Source: JAAOZP01 sp964616835 (GTDB taxonomy: Archaea; Thermoproteota; EX4484-205; JAAOZP01). Taken from it: a stretch of DNA of 29,147 bases. Shown piece by piece: positions 16,390 through 23,577 of the stretch. Position 1 is the first letter of the stretch. The number at the start of each line of letters is the position of its first letter. The translations under genes and the position numbers were made by a program. The notes under the pieces are model-generated. The model was given only the letters and a program-made list of their open reading frames with translations, was not told the origin of the DNA and ran no database searches. The stretch is from positions 1-29,147 of the forward strand of contig CAZTSG010000015.1 of the NCBI GenBank assembly GCA_964616835.1. Reading direction: 5' to 3'.

Positions 16390-17080
16390 ACTCTCTTCTC
16401 CTCTTCTCATACTCTTCTCTAGATAAATATATTCTTGCCGGAACGCCCATGACGACTACGTTGGGTGGAACGTCCTTTGTGACCACCGCCCCTGCTGCAA
16501 TCACAGAGTTGTCTCCGACGCGTACTCCAGATATTATCGTCGAGTTCGCCCCTATTATGCAATCATTCCCTATTACGACGGGGAGGAGTTTTTTCGAAAC
16601 CGGGTAGCGGTCATTGGTGACGCATGCGCAGGGGCCTATGAAAACATTATTGCCGACAATAGTGCCGTGAGGAAGGTAAACGCCGGACTGAATCTTAGCA
16701 TTGTCTCCTATTTGGACACTCCCATCGAGCATCGTACCCGTTCCGATTAAACAATTGTCTCCAATCCGGCTTCCCTCTCTTACTAGGACGTTGTGACCCG
16801 TCACCAGCCTTCTCCCGATTAAAACCTCTTCGTAAATAATGCTTCCAGACCTTATGAGGCACATGGAGCCTATTCTAGCACCCTTGGATAATGAATCCAA
16901 GTCACCAATATCCTCAGGAATCTTATTGGAGAGGCTTTTCTTAGAAGGGTATCCTATTATCGTGCTCATCCCGATATACGTCTGCTCACCTATCTCGCTC
17001 CCTCCTAGGACGAGATTACTGCCTTCAAACCTTACTGTTGGATGGATGATCGCCTTTTTCGAAACATAGTTCTGGAGCAT
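16373..17080 (-). CDS. left-handed beta-helix (hexapeptide) acyltransferase
   Basis: Protein of 235 residues built almost entirely of hexapeptide repeats ([LIV]-G-x4), for instance LVLGGS, IGEQTY, IGDNCL, IGTGTM, IGDNAK, VGNNVF, IGANST and VGDNSV. These form the left-handed beta helix of trimeric acetyl-CoA transferases. The catalytic His is probably His96 in VTGHNVLV. The C-terminal part GAVVTKDVPPNVVVMGVPAR is the standard end of sugar O/N-acetyltransferases. Likely substrate: an amino sugar nucleotide (WbpD/WbbJ-like), in line with the neighbouring nucleotide-sugar dehydrogenase and glycosyltransferases. It is transcribed divergently from the ribophorin-like gene and coupled to the MIP18-like gene downstream. 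A carbonic-anhydrase-like role is less likely. Confidence 0.88.
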   Translation of the reverse strand: MLQNYVSKKAIIHPTVRFEGSNLVLGGSEIGEQTYIGMSTIIGYPSKKSLSNKIPEDIGDLDSLSKGARIGSMCLIRSGSIIYEEVLIGRRLVTGHNVLVREGSRIGDNCLIGTGTMLDGSVQIGDNAKIQSGVYLPHGTIVGNNVFIGPCACVTNDRYPVSKKLLPVVIGNDCIIGANSTIISGVRVGDNSVIAAGAVVTKDVPPNVVVMGVPARIYLSREEYEKRRREYEHGV

Positions 17081-17144
17081 TGTTTAAAACCGCATGTTGC
17101 GTAAATAAAGGTTTTTTAACCACTATTTAAAAATACGGCCAGCA

Positions 17145-18893
17145 ATGCGGCAGCAAGGGGGAAAAAGGAGGACAGTGCTCTTTCTCATCCTAACAATAGT
17201 TTTAAGCATCTTGCTTGAGACGAGCGCGTCAGCACAGATCTCTCTCTCAGACTTCTGCGTCGACTTAAGGGTTAACATGAATGAGGATGCGATTGCGTTC
17301 TACACTGCTAACATGACGCTGGGACCTTGGGCGTTAGATGAGTTGAGGGAGGCTAATTGGACTTTAAGAATACAGCTTCCGAAATGGGCTTCCCCCAACC
17401 TGGTCAATTCAACAGATATGCCGAGCCTATTTTTGGCTAATGGTATAAGAATCCGGCTACGCTTGGAGAATGAAGCTGATTACGACTATCTTGCCGCAAG
17501 GATACCTCCTGTCAACGGCGACTCGTTAAGCGCAACCCTTAGAATCGGCTTCGTGCAGCGCGATAAAATAGTGGGAAGCACAGTATTTTTCAAACTGCCT
17601 GTTCTAACAGGTTTCAACATCATGCCGGAATATGTGAATTTTACTTTCCGAACGAATGGAAGAATAGAACTATACAGCCAATACCTTCCTTATTTCGACC
17701 CTATTTTCGAGAATAACACTTGTGTAGGATTATGGAAAACTTATTTCAGGACGAAAACCGTTGAAAACATTAATGGCTCAATAATCTTTCATCCTGAAGC
17801 ATTTGAAAAATGTGTAGTAAAAAGCCTGCATAGGGAGATAATAGTTGCAGAGTATCTGCATGTTACTGTAAGAGACCAGTTAAGAATAAAATACATAGGG
17901 GAGCGAAGTACGAGCGAAATATTGAGTATAAGTCTTCCACTCAGTATTAGTCAGACGGTTAAGGTTAAGGATGCGCTGGGCTCTTTACGAACATACTCCA
18001 GTGGATTAGCAGAGAATATGAGCGTCGTAAGAGTCTACGCAAGATACTCTCTAAACCCCGGTCAAGAATATGAAGCAACAGTGGAATACAACATACCTAT
18101 TAAAAACATTATTACTGCTGTAGATGGTGGGAGAATCAGCATACTGATTAAAGACTTGGCGAACTATAGCGATGTTGTGAACACCTACTCTTTAAGCGTG
18201 AAGGTGGAAAGCGGAGGAAACTGGGAGATACTGGTAGATTCAACAACCGTAGGTGTGGAGAAAAACAGTGTGTTCGCTACCCGTATTACTAATGCTATGC
18301 CAAGCGTCTCGGCTCAGCCGTTGAGTATTACTTTTACTCACGTACAGATAGCGGCTGGCAGGAGTATCTCATTAATGCTCGGATTGCTAACCCTAGCAAT
18401 GCTCGTGGTTGTCGACATGTTCAGGGAAAAAGCTGCGAAACCGGTTGAAGAACTCAAGGAAGAGAAGGAGATTGAAAGCTTGATAGAGAAAACGGTAGAG
18501 GCCCTCGCCGAAAGAATCGACTATGAGTACCGTCTGGAAGAAACCAAGGTAAAAAACGCTCTTGGAAGGCTTTCTTCAAAAGAGTATAAAACAAGCCTTG
18601 AAGAGTGTGAGCGGAGGATCTCGGGATCTGAGAGGAAGATTATTAAGGCGATAGAACAGATCTCGGCGAAAAACCCGAGGGTCGGAGAAGAAGTGAAAAG
18701 AAGCTACGATGTTTTCGAAGAGGTTAACAGCGACTTGAGGAAAATGATCGACAATACGATAGAAAGGTTTAGAAGCGGACGGATTACGAGAAGCATCTTC
18801 GAAAACCTGGGTGGAAGATATTTGAAGGACAATAGGAGGAGACGCGAAGCCGCTGCAAACGATATCTACAGGCTTCTTGAAAAATTGAAGTAA
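17145..18893 (+). CDS. type I membrane protein resembling ribophorin I (OST subunit)
   Basis: Protein of 582 residues: signal peptide (about 1-30, ending ASAQ), large beta-rich ectodomain (31-405) with many Asn-x-Ser/Thr sites, one membrane helix (about 406-426, SLMLGLLTLAMLVVVDMF) and a 155-residue charged helical cytoplasmic tail likely to form a coiled coil. This layout and length match eukaryotic ribophorin I (about 600 residues, membrane helix near 440, 150-residue tail). Short segments also match in order: REIIVAEYLHVTV (about 230) against its IEVSHWGNIAVEE; SISQTVKVKDALG against AAQDVYYRDEIG; ARYSLNPGQEYEATVEYNIP (about 300) against its FPLFGGWKTHYIVGYNLP. It sits among glycan genes. 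From memory alignment only: family assignment is inference, the membrane topology is clear. Confidence 0.6.
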   Translation: MRQQGGKRRTVLFLILTIVLSILLETSASAQISLSDFCVDLRVNMNEDAIAFYTANMTLGPWALDELREANWTLRIQLPKWASPNLVNSTDMPSLFLANGIRIRLRLENEADYDYLAARIPPVNGDSLSATLRIGFVQRDKIVGSTVFFKLPVLTGFNIMPEYVNFTFRTNGRIELYSQYLPYFDPIFENNTCVGLWKTYFRTKTVENINGSIIFHPEAFEKCVVKSLHREIIVAEYLHVTVRDQLRIKYIGERSTSEILSISLPLSISQTVKVKDALGSLRTYSSGLAENMSVVRVYARYSLNPGQEYEATVEYNIPIKNIITAVDGGRISILIKDLANYSDVVNTYSLSVKVESGGNWEILVDSTTVGVEKNSVFATRITNAMPSVSAQPLSITFTHVQIAAGRSISLMLGLLTLAMLVVVDMFREKAAKPVEELKEEKEIESLIEKTVEALAERIDYEYRLEETKVKNALGRLSSKEYKTSLEECERRISGSERKIIKAIEQISAKNPRVGEEVKRSYDVFEEVNSDLRKMIDNTIERFRSGRITRSIFENLGGRYLKDNRRRREAAANDIYRLLEKLK

Positions 18894-18975
18894 TAGGGCT
18901 TCCAAGTCTCAGGCATTGTAACGTAAAGCGTGTTAAGTGAGAACAGTGTTTTCAAATAGGTGGGAATAAGAGGGA

Positions 18976-19090
18976 TAGCCCGGGAGAGATTCGAACTCTC
19001 ATCAAGGGGTCCAAAGCCCCCCATGTTTTGGCGCTTTCACTTAATGCGCTTTGCCATTACATTCGGCGCCCTAATTGGCTCCACCGGGCT
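18976..19090 (-). tRNA. tRNA-Gln (TTG) with two non-canonical introns
   Basis: Splicing out two segments gives a standard 73-base tRNA. Exon 1 is AGCCCGGTGG (19090-19081), exon 2 is TGTAATGGCAAAGCGC (19061-19046), and exon 3 runs 19022-18976 with anticodon loop CTTTGGA (TTG), T arm GAGAG-TTCGAAT-CTCTC and 3' acceptor CCGGGCT plus A. Intron 1 (19080-19062, 19 bases) is at about position 10/11 in the D stem. Intron 2 (19045-19023, 23 bases) is at about 25/26. The D stem then reads GTGT/GCGC, matching the usual archaeal tRNA-Gln D arm AATGGCAAA. Boundaries may slide by a couple of bases. No 37/38 intron. Confidence 0.88.
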
Positions 19091-19100
19091 TCCCGGGCTT
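19084..19100 (-). repeat. tandem copy of the acceptor 5' strand before tRNA-Gln
   Basis: On the minus strand AAGCCCGGG (19100-19092) is followed by AAGCCCGGT (19091-19083), the second containing the mature 5' acceptor strand. The TATA box at 19121-19130 predicts transcription starting at the first copy. Confidence 0.6.
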
Positions 19101-19120
19101 GTTAAAAAACCGTCAGCAGG

Positions 19121-19130
19121 TATTTAATAA
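19121..19130 (-). promoter_or_regulatory. TATA box of tRNA-Gln
   Basis: The minus strand reads TTATTAAATA. Its centre is about 26 bases before 19100, which sets the likely transcription start at the extra acceptor-strand copy. Confidence 0.5.
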
Positions 19131-19146
19131 CCTTTATCTCTATGAC

Positions 19147-20592
19147 TCAGGAGATTTCCATCTCTACGCGTTCTTTACGGCCGTCCGGCTCTATTATAAA
19201 AGCTGGCCTACCTGTTCCCACGTATAGTACTCGGTACCGTGGTTTAACGTTAAAATCGTTGACGACGTTTTTCCCATCTAAGATCGCCAGGTCTTTTCCA
19301 GCTAGCTCAGAGGCTTCCCCTATTCTGATTTCATGAAACTCTTTATGGTCGCTTGCTATAATTATTACATCAGCACCCTTAACTACTCTTCTCCAGTCCT
19401 TAACTACCTCATAACCCTTACCCTCGACTTTTTCGACAAGCGGATCGCAGACCCTGATGCTTACCCCGAGTTTTTCAATAAAGCTAAGTATTTTCAAAGC
19501 TGGCGAGAGCCTCATGTCCGAAGTCCCTCCCCTGAAAGATAACCCTAATAGTGCAAAAGCGCAGTGCGACGGTTCTTTTCGCAAAAGCCTAATTGCATTA
19601 ATAATCTTTCTGATAAAAATTTCAGTCGCTTGTTCATTAATGCTCCTTGCTAATTGAGTGATCTGAAGCTTTATGCCGTGCTTAGATGCAACTTCTAGGA
19701 CGAAGTAAGGATACACGGGGATGCAGGCTCCTCCTACGCCGATACCAGGGTTATGCAGGTGGGAGAAGGGCTGAGAATTGGCTGCTTTCTGTACTTCGTC
19801 GAATGAAACTCCTATTTTCTCGCAGAATAGAGCGAGCTCGTTTGCTAAAGCTATGTTAACATCACGATATATTCCTTCAAAAAGCTTCTCGGTTTCCGCA
19901 GCCAATGTACTGGACATTTTGATAACGCCTCTCTTAACGACGGCTGAATACAATTCTGAAACTAGCTCAAGGCTTCTAGGAGAATCGCAACCAACTATCT
20001 TCGGATAATTCTCCAAGTAGTCTTCTAGAGCTGTACCCGCAGAGATTCTTTCAGGACTGTATGCTAATGCAAAATCTTCATCCGCCTTAAAACCACTCTT
20101 TTCTTCAAGAATCGGCTTAATCAGGTTGCGTGTCGTTCCAGGCGGTAGAGATGTTTCGACAATCACAACATCCCCCTTGGAAAGATGCTCGCCTATCTCT
20201 TTAGATACTTCCATCACCGGAGATAGGTCCGGCTTCTTTTCTTCAGAAAGATACGCAGGGACGGCGATTATTTTAATATCGGATTCACATGCTCCATAGC
20301 GGTAATCATCTGTGACTTTAAGCAACCCTCTTCTTTTTAACATGCTTATGTATTTGGACAGGTAAGCTTCCTCAGGAAACGGCGAGACGCCTGATTCGAG
20401 CATTCTTATAGCATTCTTGTCTAAAGTCATACCGATTACTCTTGCTCCCACGAGACCCCAGCCTATCCCGATCGTTAAGCCAACATGCCCGAATCCGAAT
20501 ACTCCAACGCTGTAAATTCCCTTTTTGAGATTTTTAACGGCTTCCCTAGCTGTCGTGAGGAACGGCTTCATTCGATTCAGCTTGCTAAGCAT
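19147..20592 (-). CDS. wecC: UDP-N-acetyl-mannosamine/glucosamine-type 6-dehydrogenase
   Basis: NAD-dependent nucleotide-sugar dehydrogenase that oxidises C6 of a UDP-amino sugar to the uronic acid. The N-terminal Rossmann fold has VGVFGFGHVGL (about 29-39). The middle domain has VETSLPPGTT and AYSPERISAG, which is typical of the UDP-ManNAc/UDP-GlcNAc branch. The catalytic Cys290 is in GIGVGGACIPVYP. The C-terminal UDP-binding domain has LGLSFRGGTSDMR and a RVCDPL strand. The frame extends to 20703, but ATG 20592 has a TATA-like element about 27 bp upstream (near 20620), so I use it (481 residues). It is divergent from the glycosyltransferase gene. It probably supplies a uronic acid for the surface glycan. 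WecC against a GlcNAc-specific enzyme cannot be decided from motifs. Confidence 0.88.
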   Translation of the reverse strand: MLSKLNRMKPFLTTAREAVKNLKKGIYSVGVFGFGHVGLTIGIGWGLVGARVIGMTLDKNAIRMLESGVSPFPEEAYLSKYISMLKRRGLLKVTDDYRYGACESDIKIIAVPAYLSEEKKPDLSPVMEVSKEIGEHLSKGDVVIVETSLPPGTTRNLIKPILEEKSGFKADEDFALAYSPERISAGTALEDYLENYPKIVGCDSPRSLELVSELYSAVVKRGVIKMSSTLAAETEKLFEGIYRDVNIALANELALFCEKIGVSFDEVQKAANSQPFSHLHNPGIGVGGACIPVYPYFVLEVASKHGIKLQITQLARSINEQATEIFIRKIINAIRLLRKEPSHCAFALLGLSFRGGTSDMRLSPALKILSFIEKLGVSIRVCDPLVEKVEGKGYEVVKDWRRVVKGADVIIIASDHKEFHEIRIGEASELAGKDLAILDGKNVVNDFNVKPRYRVLYVGTGRPAFIIEPDGRKERVEMEIS

Positions 20593-20658
20593 CTTTTTAA
20601 GATTAACTGGATAAAACATAAAGGAATAATAATGTCTTACTCTTTCTTTAGGCCGAAA

Positions 20659-21717
20659 TTGGTTGGGAAAAGAATTATGATAGATGTGCTCACGCCTAAG
20701 CAAGCCCTCTTATTCGGAAAAGTTAAGGAGAAGCTTGAGAAGAAAGGTTGTGAGACCTACATCGTATCCCGTAAATATATTGAATTAACTAATATTTTTA
20801 AACTATCTCGTATCAAGCCGATAATCGTAGGGAAACACGGGGGACGCGACCTTTATAATAAGCTCGTTTACTCGCTGAAGAGGACTTTGATGCTTTCAAA
20901 ACTATTGAAGAAGCTTTCTCCAGAAATTGTTTTAAGCTTCAGCTCGCCGGAGGCTGCTAGGGCCTCATTCGGGTTAAATATTCCTCATATTTCTGTTAAC
21001 GATTCTCCCCACTCGCTCTACGTGGCGAAGCTGACAATTCCTTTAAGCCGCAAGCTCTTAACCCCTAGGATTGTTGGGGAAAAAGCTTGGCTCGATTACG
21101 GTATAAGTAGAGAAAATATCATTACCTACAATTCTCTAGACCCAGTTGCATGGTTGAGGGACTTTACTCCTAACAGGAGTGTTTTAAAAAAATACGGCTT
21201 GTCTGGGGGCGAGTACATTGTTTACAGACCTGAGGAATACGCGGCCTCCTACCTAAATAGTGGCCGCCCGACGCTTGAAACAGTATCGAGGACATATTTC
21301 CGGGAAAGGAGCCTGAAGGACATGAAGCTCGTAATCGTACCTAGGTATGAGAAGGAAACGTATCGAAAAATCTTCAGAAACAGTAGTGTGGTAATACTCA
21401 ACCATGGTGAAGACACTCGCTCAATCCTGTTCTATTCTAGATGCTTCATCGGTGCCGGAGGCACGATGAATACGGAGGCAGTGCTTATGGGCGTTCCCAC
21501 AGTATCCCTCTATCCTTCCTCTACGATTGTGGAGGAGTTCCTAGTTAAAAAAGGCTTATTGGTTAAAGCGACTGATGAAAGAGGGTTACGCCGATGGCTT
21601 AGGAGAACTGTTCAAATAGAATTCAACGAGGATAAGAGGCTCTCTTCTCTAATGAGGCTTAGAAGCATGGAGGACCCTGCTGAAAAGATTGCCGAAACCT
21701 GTTTAAGCCTATCATGA
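20659..21717 (+). CDS. DUF354-type glycosyltransferase (GT-B like)
   Basis: Protein of 352 residues from the TTG, similar to the archaeal DUF354 family, related in fold to the UDP-GlcNAc 2-epimerase/GT-B group. The N-terminal strand RIMIDVLTPKQALLF is the family hallmark. A helix and GCETYIVSRKY follow, then LSFSSPEAARASFGL and SVNDSPHS. In the C-terminal half GAGGTMNTEAVLMGVPTVSLYP binds the nucleotide sugar. The frame is open back to 20485, but that region overlaps the divergent dehydrogenase gene. TTG 20659 follows a TATA-like AATAATAATG by about 27 bp; ATG 20677 would lose part of the first strand. Probable role: a step in surface glycan synthesis. Acceptor unknown. Confidence 0.8.
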   Translation: MVGKRIMIDVLTPKQALLFGKVKEKLEKKGCETYIVSRKYIELTNIFKLSRIKPIIVGKHGGRDLYNKLVYSLKRTLMLSKLLKKLSPEIVLSFSSPEAARASFGLNIPHISVNDSPHSLYVAKLTIPLSRKLLTPRIVGEKAWLDYGISRENIITYNSLDPVAWLRDFTPNRSVLKKYGLSGGEYIVYRPEEYAASYLNSGRPTLETVSRTYFRERSLKDMKLVIVPRYEKETYRKIFRNSSVVILNHGEDTRSILFYSRCFIGAGGTMNTEAVLMGVPTVSLYPSSTIVEEFLVKKGLLVKATDERGLRRWLRRTVQIEFNEDKRLSSLMRLRSMEDPAEKIAETCLSLS

Positions 21718-21720
21718 TCT

Positions 21721-21972
21721 CTAGTTGCTCTTGCTAATCTCTTTTGAAAACAGATGCTTATAGAGCTTGAGCCATGTGAATATCCATAGGAGTATGAGGA
21801 ACAATCCTACAGATGCTTGAATGAGCCCTATGAGTAACCTTGGCGCTAAGGGTCTCAAAAACCTTTCAATATTGACTTGAATGATGTAGAAAAATTGAGA
21901 CCCAAATATGATTACGAAATAGTTGAACAAGATTATCAAAATCAACGGCTTAAGATTTAGGATTTTACCCAT
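21721..21972 (-). CDS. small two-helix membrane protein downstream of aglH-like gene
   Basis: Protein of 83 residues with two strongly hydrophobic segments (about 8-31 and 45-71) and a short basic/acidic tail (FSKEISKSN). It starts four bases after the stop of the sugar-phosphate transferase gene, so it is surely co-transcribed and may be an accessory subunit. It converges closely on the DUF354 glycosyltransferase gene (gap about 3 bases). No family recognised. Confidence 0.65.
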   Translation of the reverse strand: MGKILNLKPLILIILFNYFVIIFGSQFFYIIQVNIERFLRPLAPRLLIGLIQASVGLFLILLWIFTWLKLYKHLFSKEISKSN

Positions 21973-21976
21973 GATC

Positions 21977-23008
21977 TCACCATAATCCTAGTACAACTGT
22001 TAATACGACTAGCAAATTCGATAAGACGCATAATGTCATCATTGCTCTTATAATCTCCTTCTCGCTTCTGAAGCCTAATGCTGCGACGAATCTCGTTAGT
22101 GTTACGGGTGCTTTCGAATCTTTACTCGCAACTATTAGCCCATCGTCAGAAACAATTATCGGCCTTACGTTTAATTCTGATCTTTCGAAAAGCCTCCCGA
22201 CGCTCGAAAGGTTGAAGAAGCCATTGGTGAGTTGAGGCAGCAGGCTAATTACTAACAGTGTTTCACAACTATTAATGACTGAGAATGCTACAAGCGCCCC
22301 CCCTATGGAGAGGGTGCCTGTGTCTCCGACAAAAACCTTAGCGGGATACTTGTTGTACATGAATAATACTAGCAGCGGTAACAGGATGGTGATGAACAGT
22401 AACCCCGCCAAGTTAACGTCGAATTTTCCTCCGGCTGAATATTTTAAGACGATGGCTGTAAGCATTGCCACCAACGTTAGAATTGATGATCCTGTAGCGG
22501 TCCCGTTCATAGTGTCAAACATGTTGATAGAGTTCGATACTACTGCGAGCATCCCTGGGATGAGGAGAATATATAGCAAGGGGATTCTGAAGACGATTCC
22601 TAAAGGTAGAGCAAGAGTACCGCTATAAGGGTGAATAACTATTAAAGGTATGCCTGCTACGGCGGTGAGAACCGGCTTCGCAACTGCGCTAAGCTTCATG
22701 CGGTCATCAACTATGCCCACTATGCCTGTTGCCAGCACCGTAGTTAGCACTCCAAGAGTCTCTGCAAAGTACGTGTTCAGTAAAAGCGGGGGTATGGAGG
22801 CTGTTGCAATACCTGCAATAAAGGCTAAACCCCCCATCTCAGGTATTTGTGGCCTACCAGGCTTATGATAGTCTATGCCGAATATTCCGCGTTTCACAAA
22901 GTTCTTAAGTATGTATCTCATTGTTGCCCAAGAAACTAATAAACCTACCGATCCTGAGATAATCGTCAACACGATGTTTTTCTCCAGCGTCATATTCCCG
23001 AAAGCCAT
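21977..23008 (-). CDS. aglH: UDP-GlcNAc-type dolichyl-phosphate GlcNAc-1-P transferase (GPT/AglH-like)
   Basis: Polytopic enzyme of the WecA/MraY/GPT family (343 residues, about ten membrane helices). It transfers a sugar-1-phosphate from UDP-sugar to a polyprenyl/dolichyl phosphate, the first committed step of lipid-linked glycan assembly. Visible motifs: PEMGGLAFIAG after the first helix, the Asp pair in GIVDDRMKL, NMFDTMNG, which replaces the usual NxxNxxDGxxG loop, and KVFVGDTGTLSIGG with the conserved Asp. A cytosolic loop NVRPIIVSDDG follows. The eukaryotic-like loop and family context suggest N-glycosylation. The gene is divergent from the 23083 gene and followed by a small membrane protein. 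Confidence 0.88.
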   Translation of the reverse strand: MAFGNMTLEKNIVLTIISGSVGLLVSWATMRYILKNFVKRGIFGIDYHKPGRPQIPEMGGLAFIAGIATASIPPLLLNTYFAETLGVLTTVLATGIVGIVDDRMKLSAVAKPVLTAVAGIPLIVIHPYSGTLALPLGIVFRIPLLYILLIPGMLAVVSNSINMFDTMNGTATGSSILTLVAMLTAIVLKYSAGGKFDVNLAGLLFITILLPLLVLFMYNKYPAKVFVGDTGTLSIGGALVAFSVINSCETLLVISLLPQLTNGFFNLSSVGRLFERSELNVRPIIVSDDGLIVASKDSKAPVTLTRFVAALGFRSEKEIIRAMMTLCVLSNLLVVLTVVLGLW

Positions 23009-23082
23009 AAGAAAAGAGTTAATAAGTTTTCTAAAAACCGCCGATACTTTAATAAGCTTAAATCTTGTGAAACGCTTATCCT

Positions 23083-23577
23083 TTGCGAGAAGACGAAGTA
23101 AGTGGAAAAGGTGCTTTTTTCAAGAAAACACTATTATTAATGAGCTCTTTCTTAATACTACTTTTTATTGCATACGAGCTTTTAGAATCACCATCCCGAG
23201 ACTTCGTTTCGATGAAGATAGTCAGCTACAAAGAGGGTCAGCAAGGTGTTTCTATAACTCTTTCCATAAGCAATAATTCGAGCAGTAAGTCTGAAGGAGT
23301 CCTGCTTGTAATGCTAGGATACGCAGATAGCACTGTATACGAGAACAGTACTTCCTACAGCTTCGCAGGGTTTGAAATCGTTGACCATAGTGTCGTGCAA
23401 GTATTGCCGCGGGAAGAAAAAACCGTTAAAATAGATCTGTCGCCAAATGCTGGGGCCAAGCGTATCCTAGCCCTCTACTGCCTTAATCCGGGTTTCCTGT
23501 CTGAAATAAACGACTATGATACGATAGTGGTGAGGAGGAGTGAGGCGTTATGGGTTCAGACTTGGATAAAAAGTTGA
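23083..23577 (+). CDS. signal-anchored extracytoplasmic protein, unknown
   Basis: Protein of 164 residues: a charged start, one hydrophobic helix (about 16-34, LLLMSSFLILLFIAY), then a beta-rich extracytoplasmic domain with NNSS, ENST and similar glycosylation sequons, ending in a strand VVRRSEALW. TTG start with TATA-like CTTAAATC (23057-23064) about 26 bp before, hence probably leaderless. The end overlaps the next gene by 28 bases, indicating coupling with the GT-C glycosyltransferase. It may be an accessory subunit of that enzyme or a substrate. Family not recognised. Confidence 0.65.
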   Translation: MREDEVSGKGAFFKKTLLLMSSFLILLFIAYELLESPSRDFVSMKIVSYKEGQQGVSITLSISNNSSSKSEGVLLVMLGYADSTVYENSTSYSFAGFEIVDHSVVQVLPREEKTVKIDLSPNAGAKRILALYCLNPGFLSEINDYDTIVVRRSEALWVQTWIKS

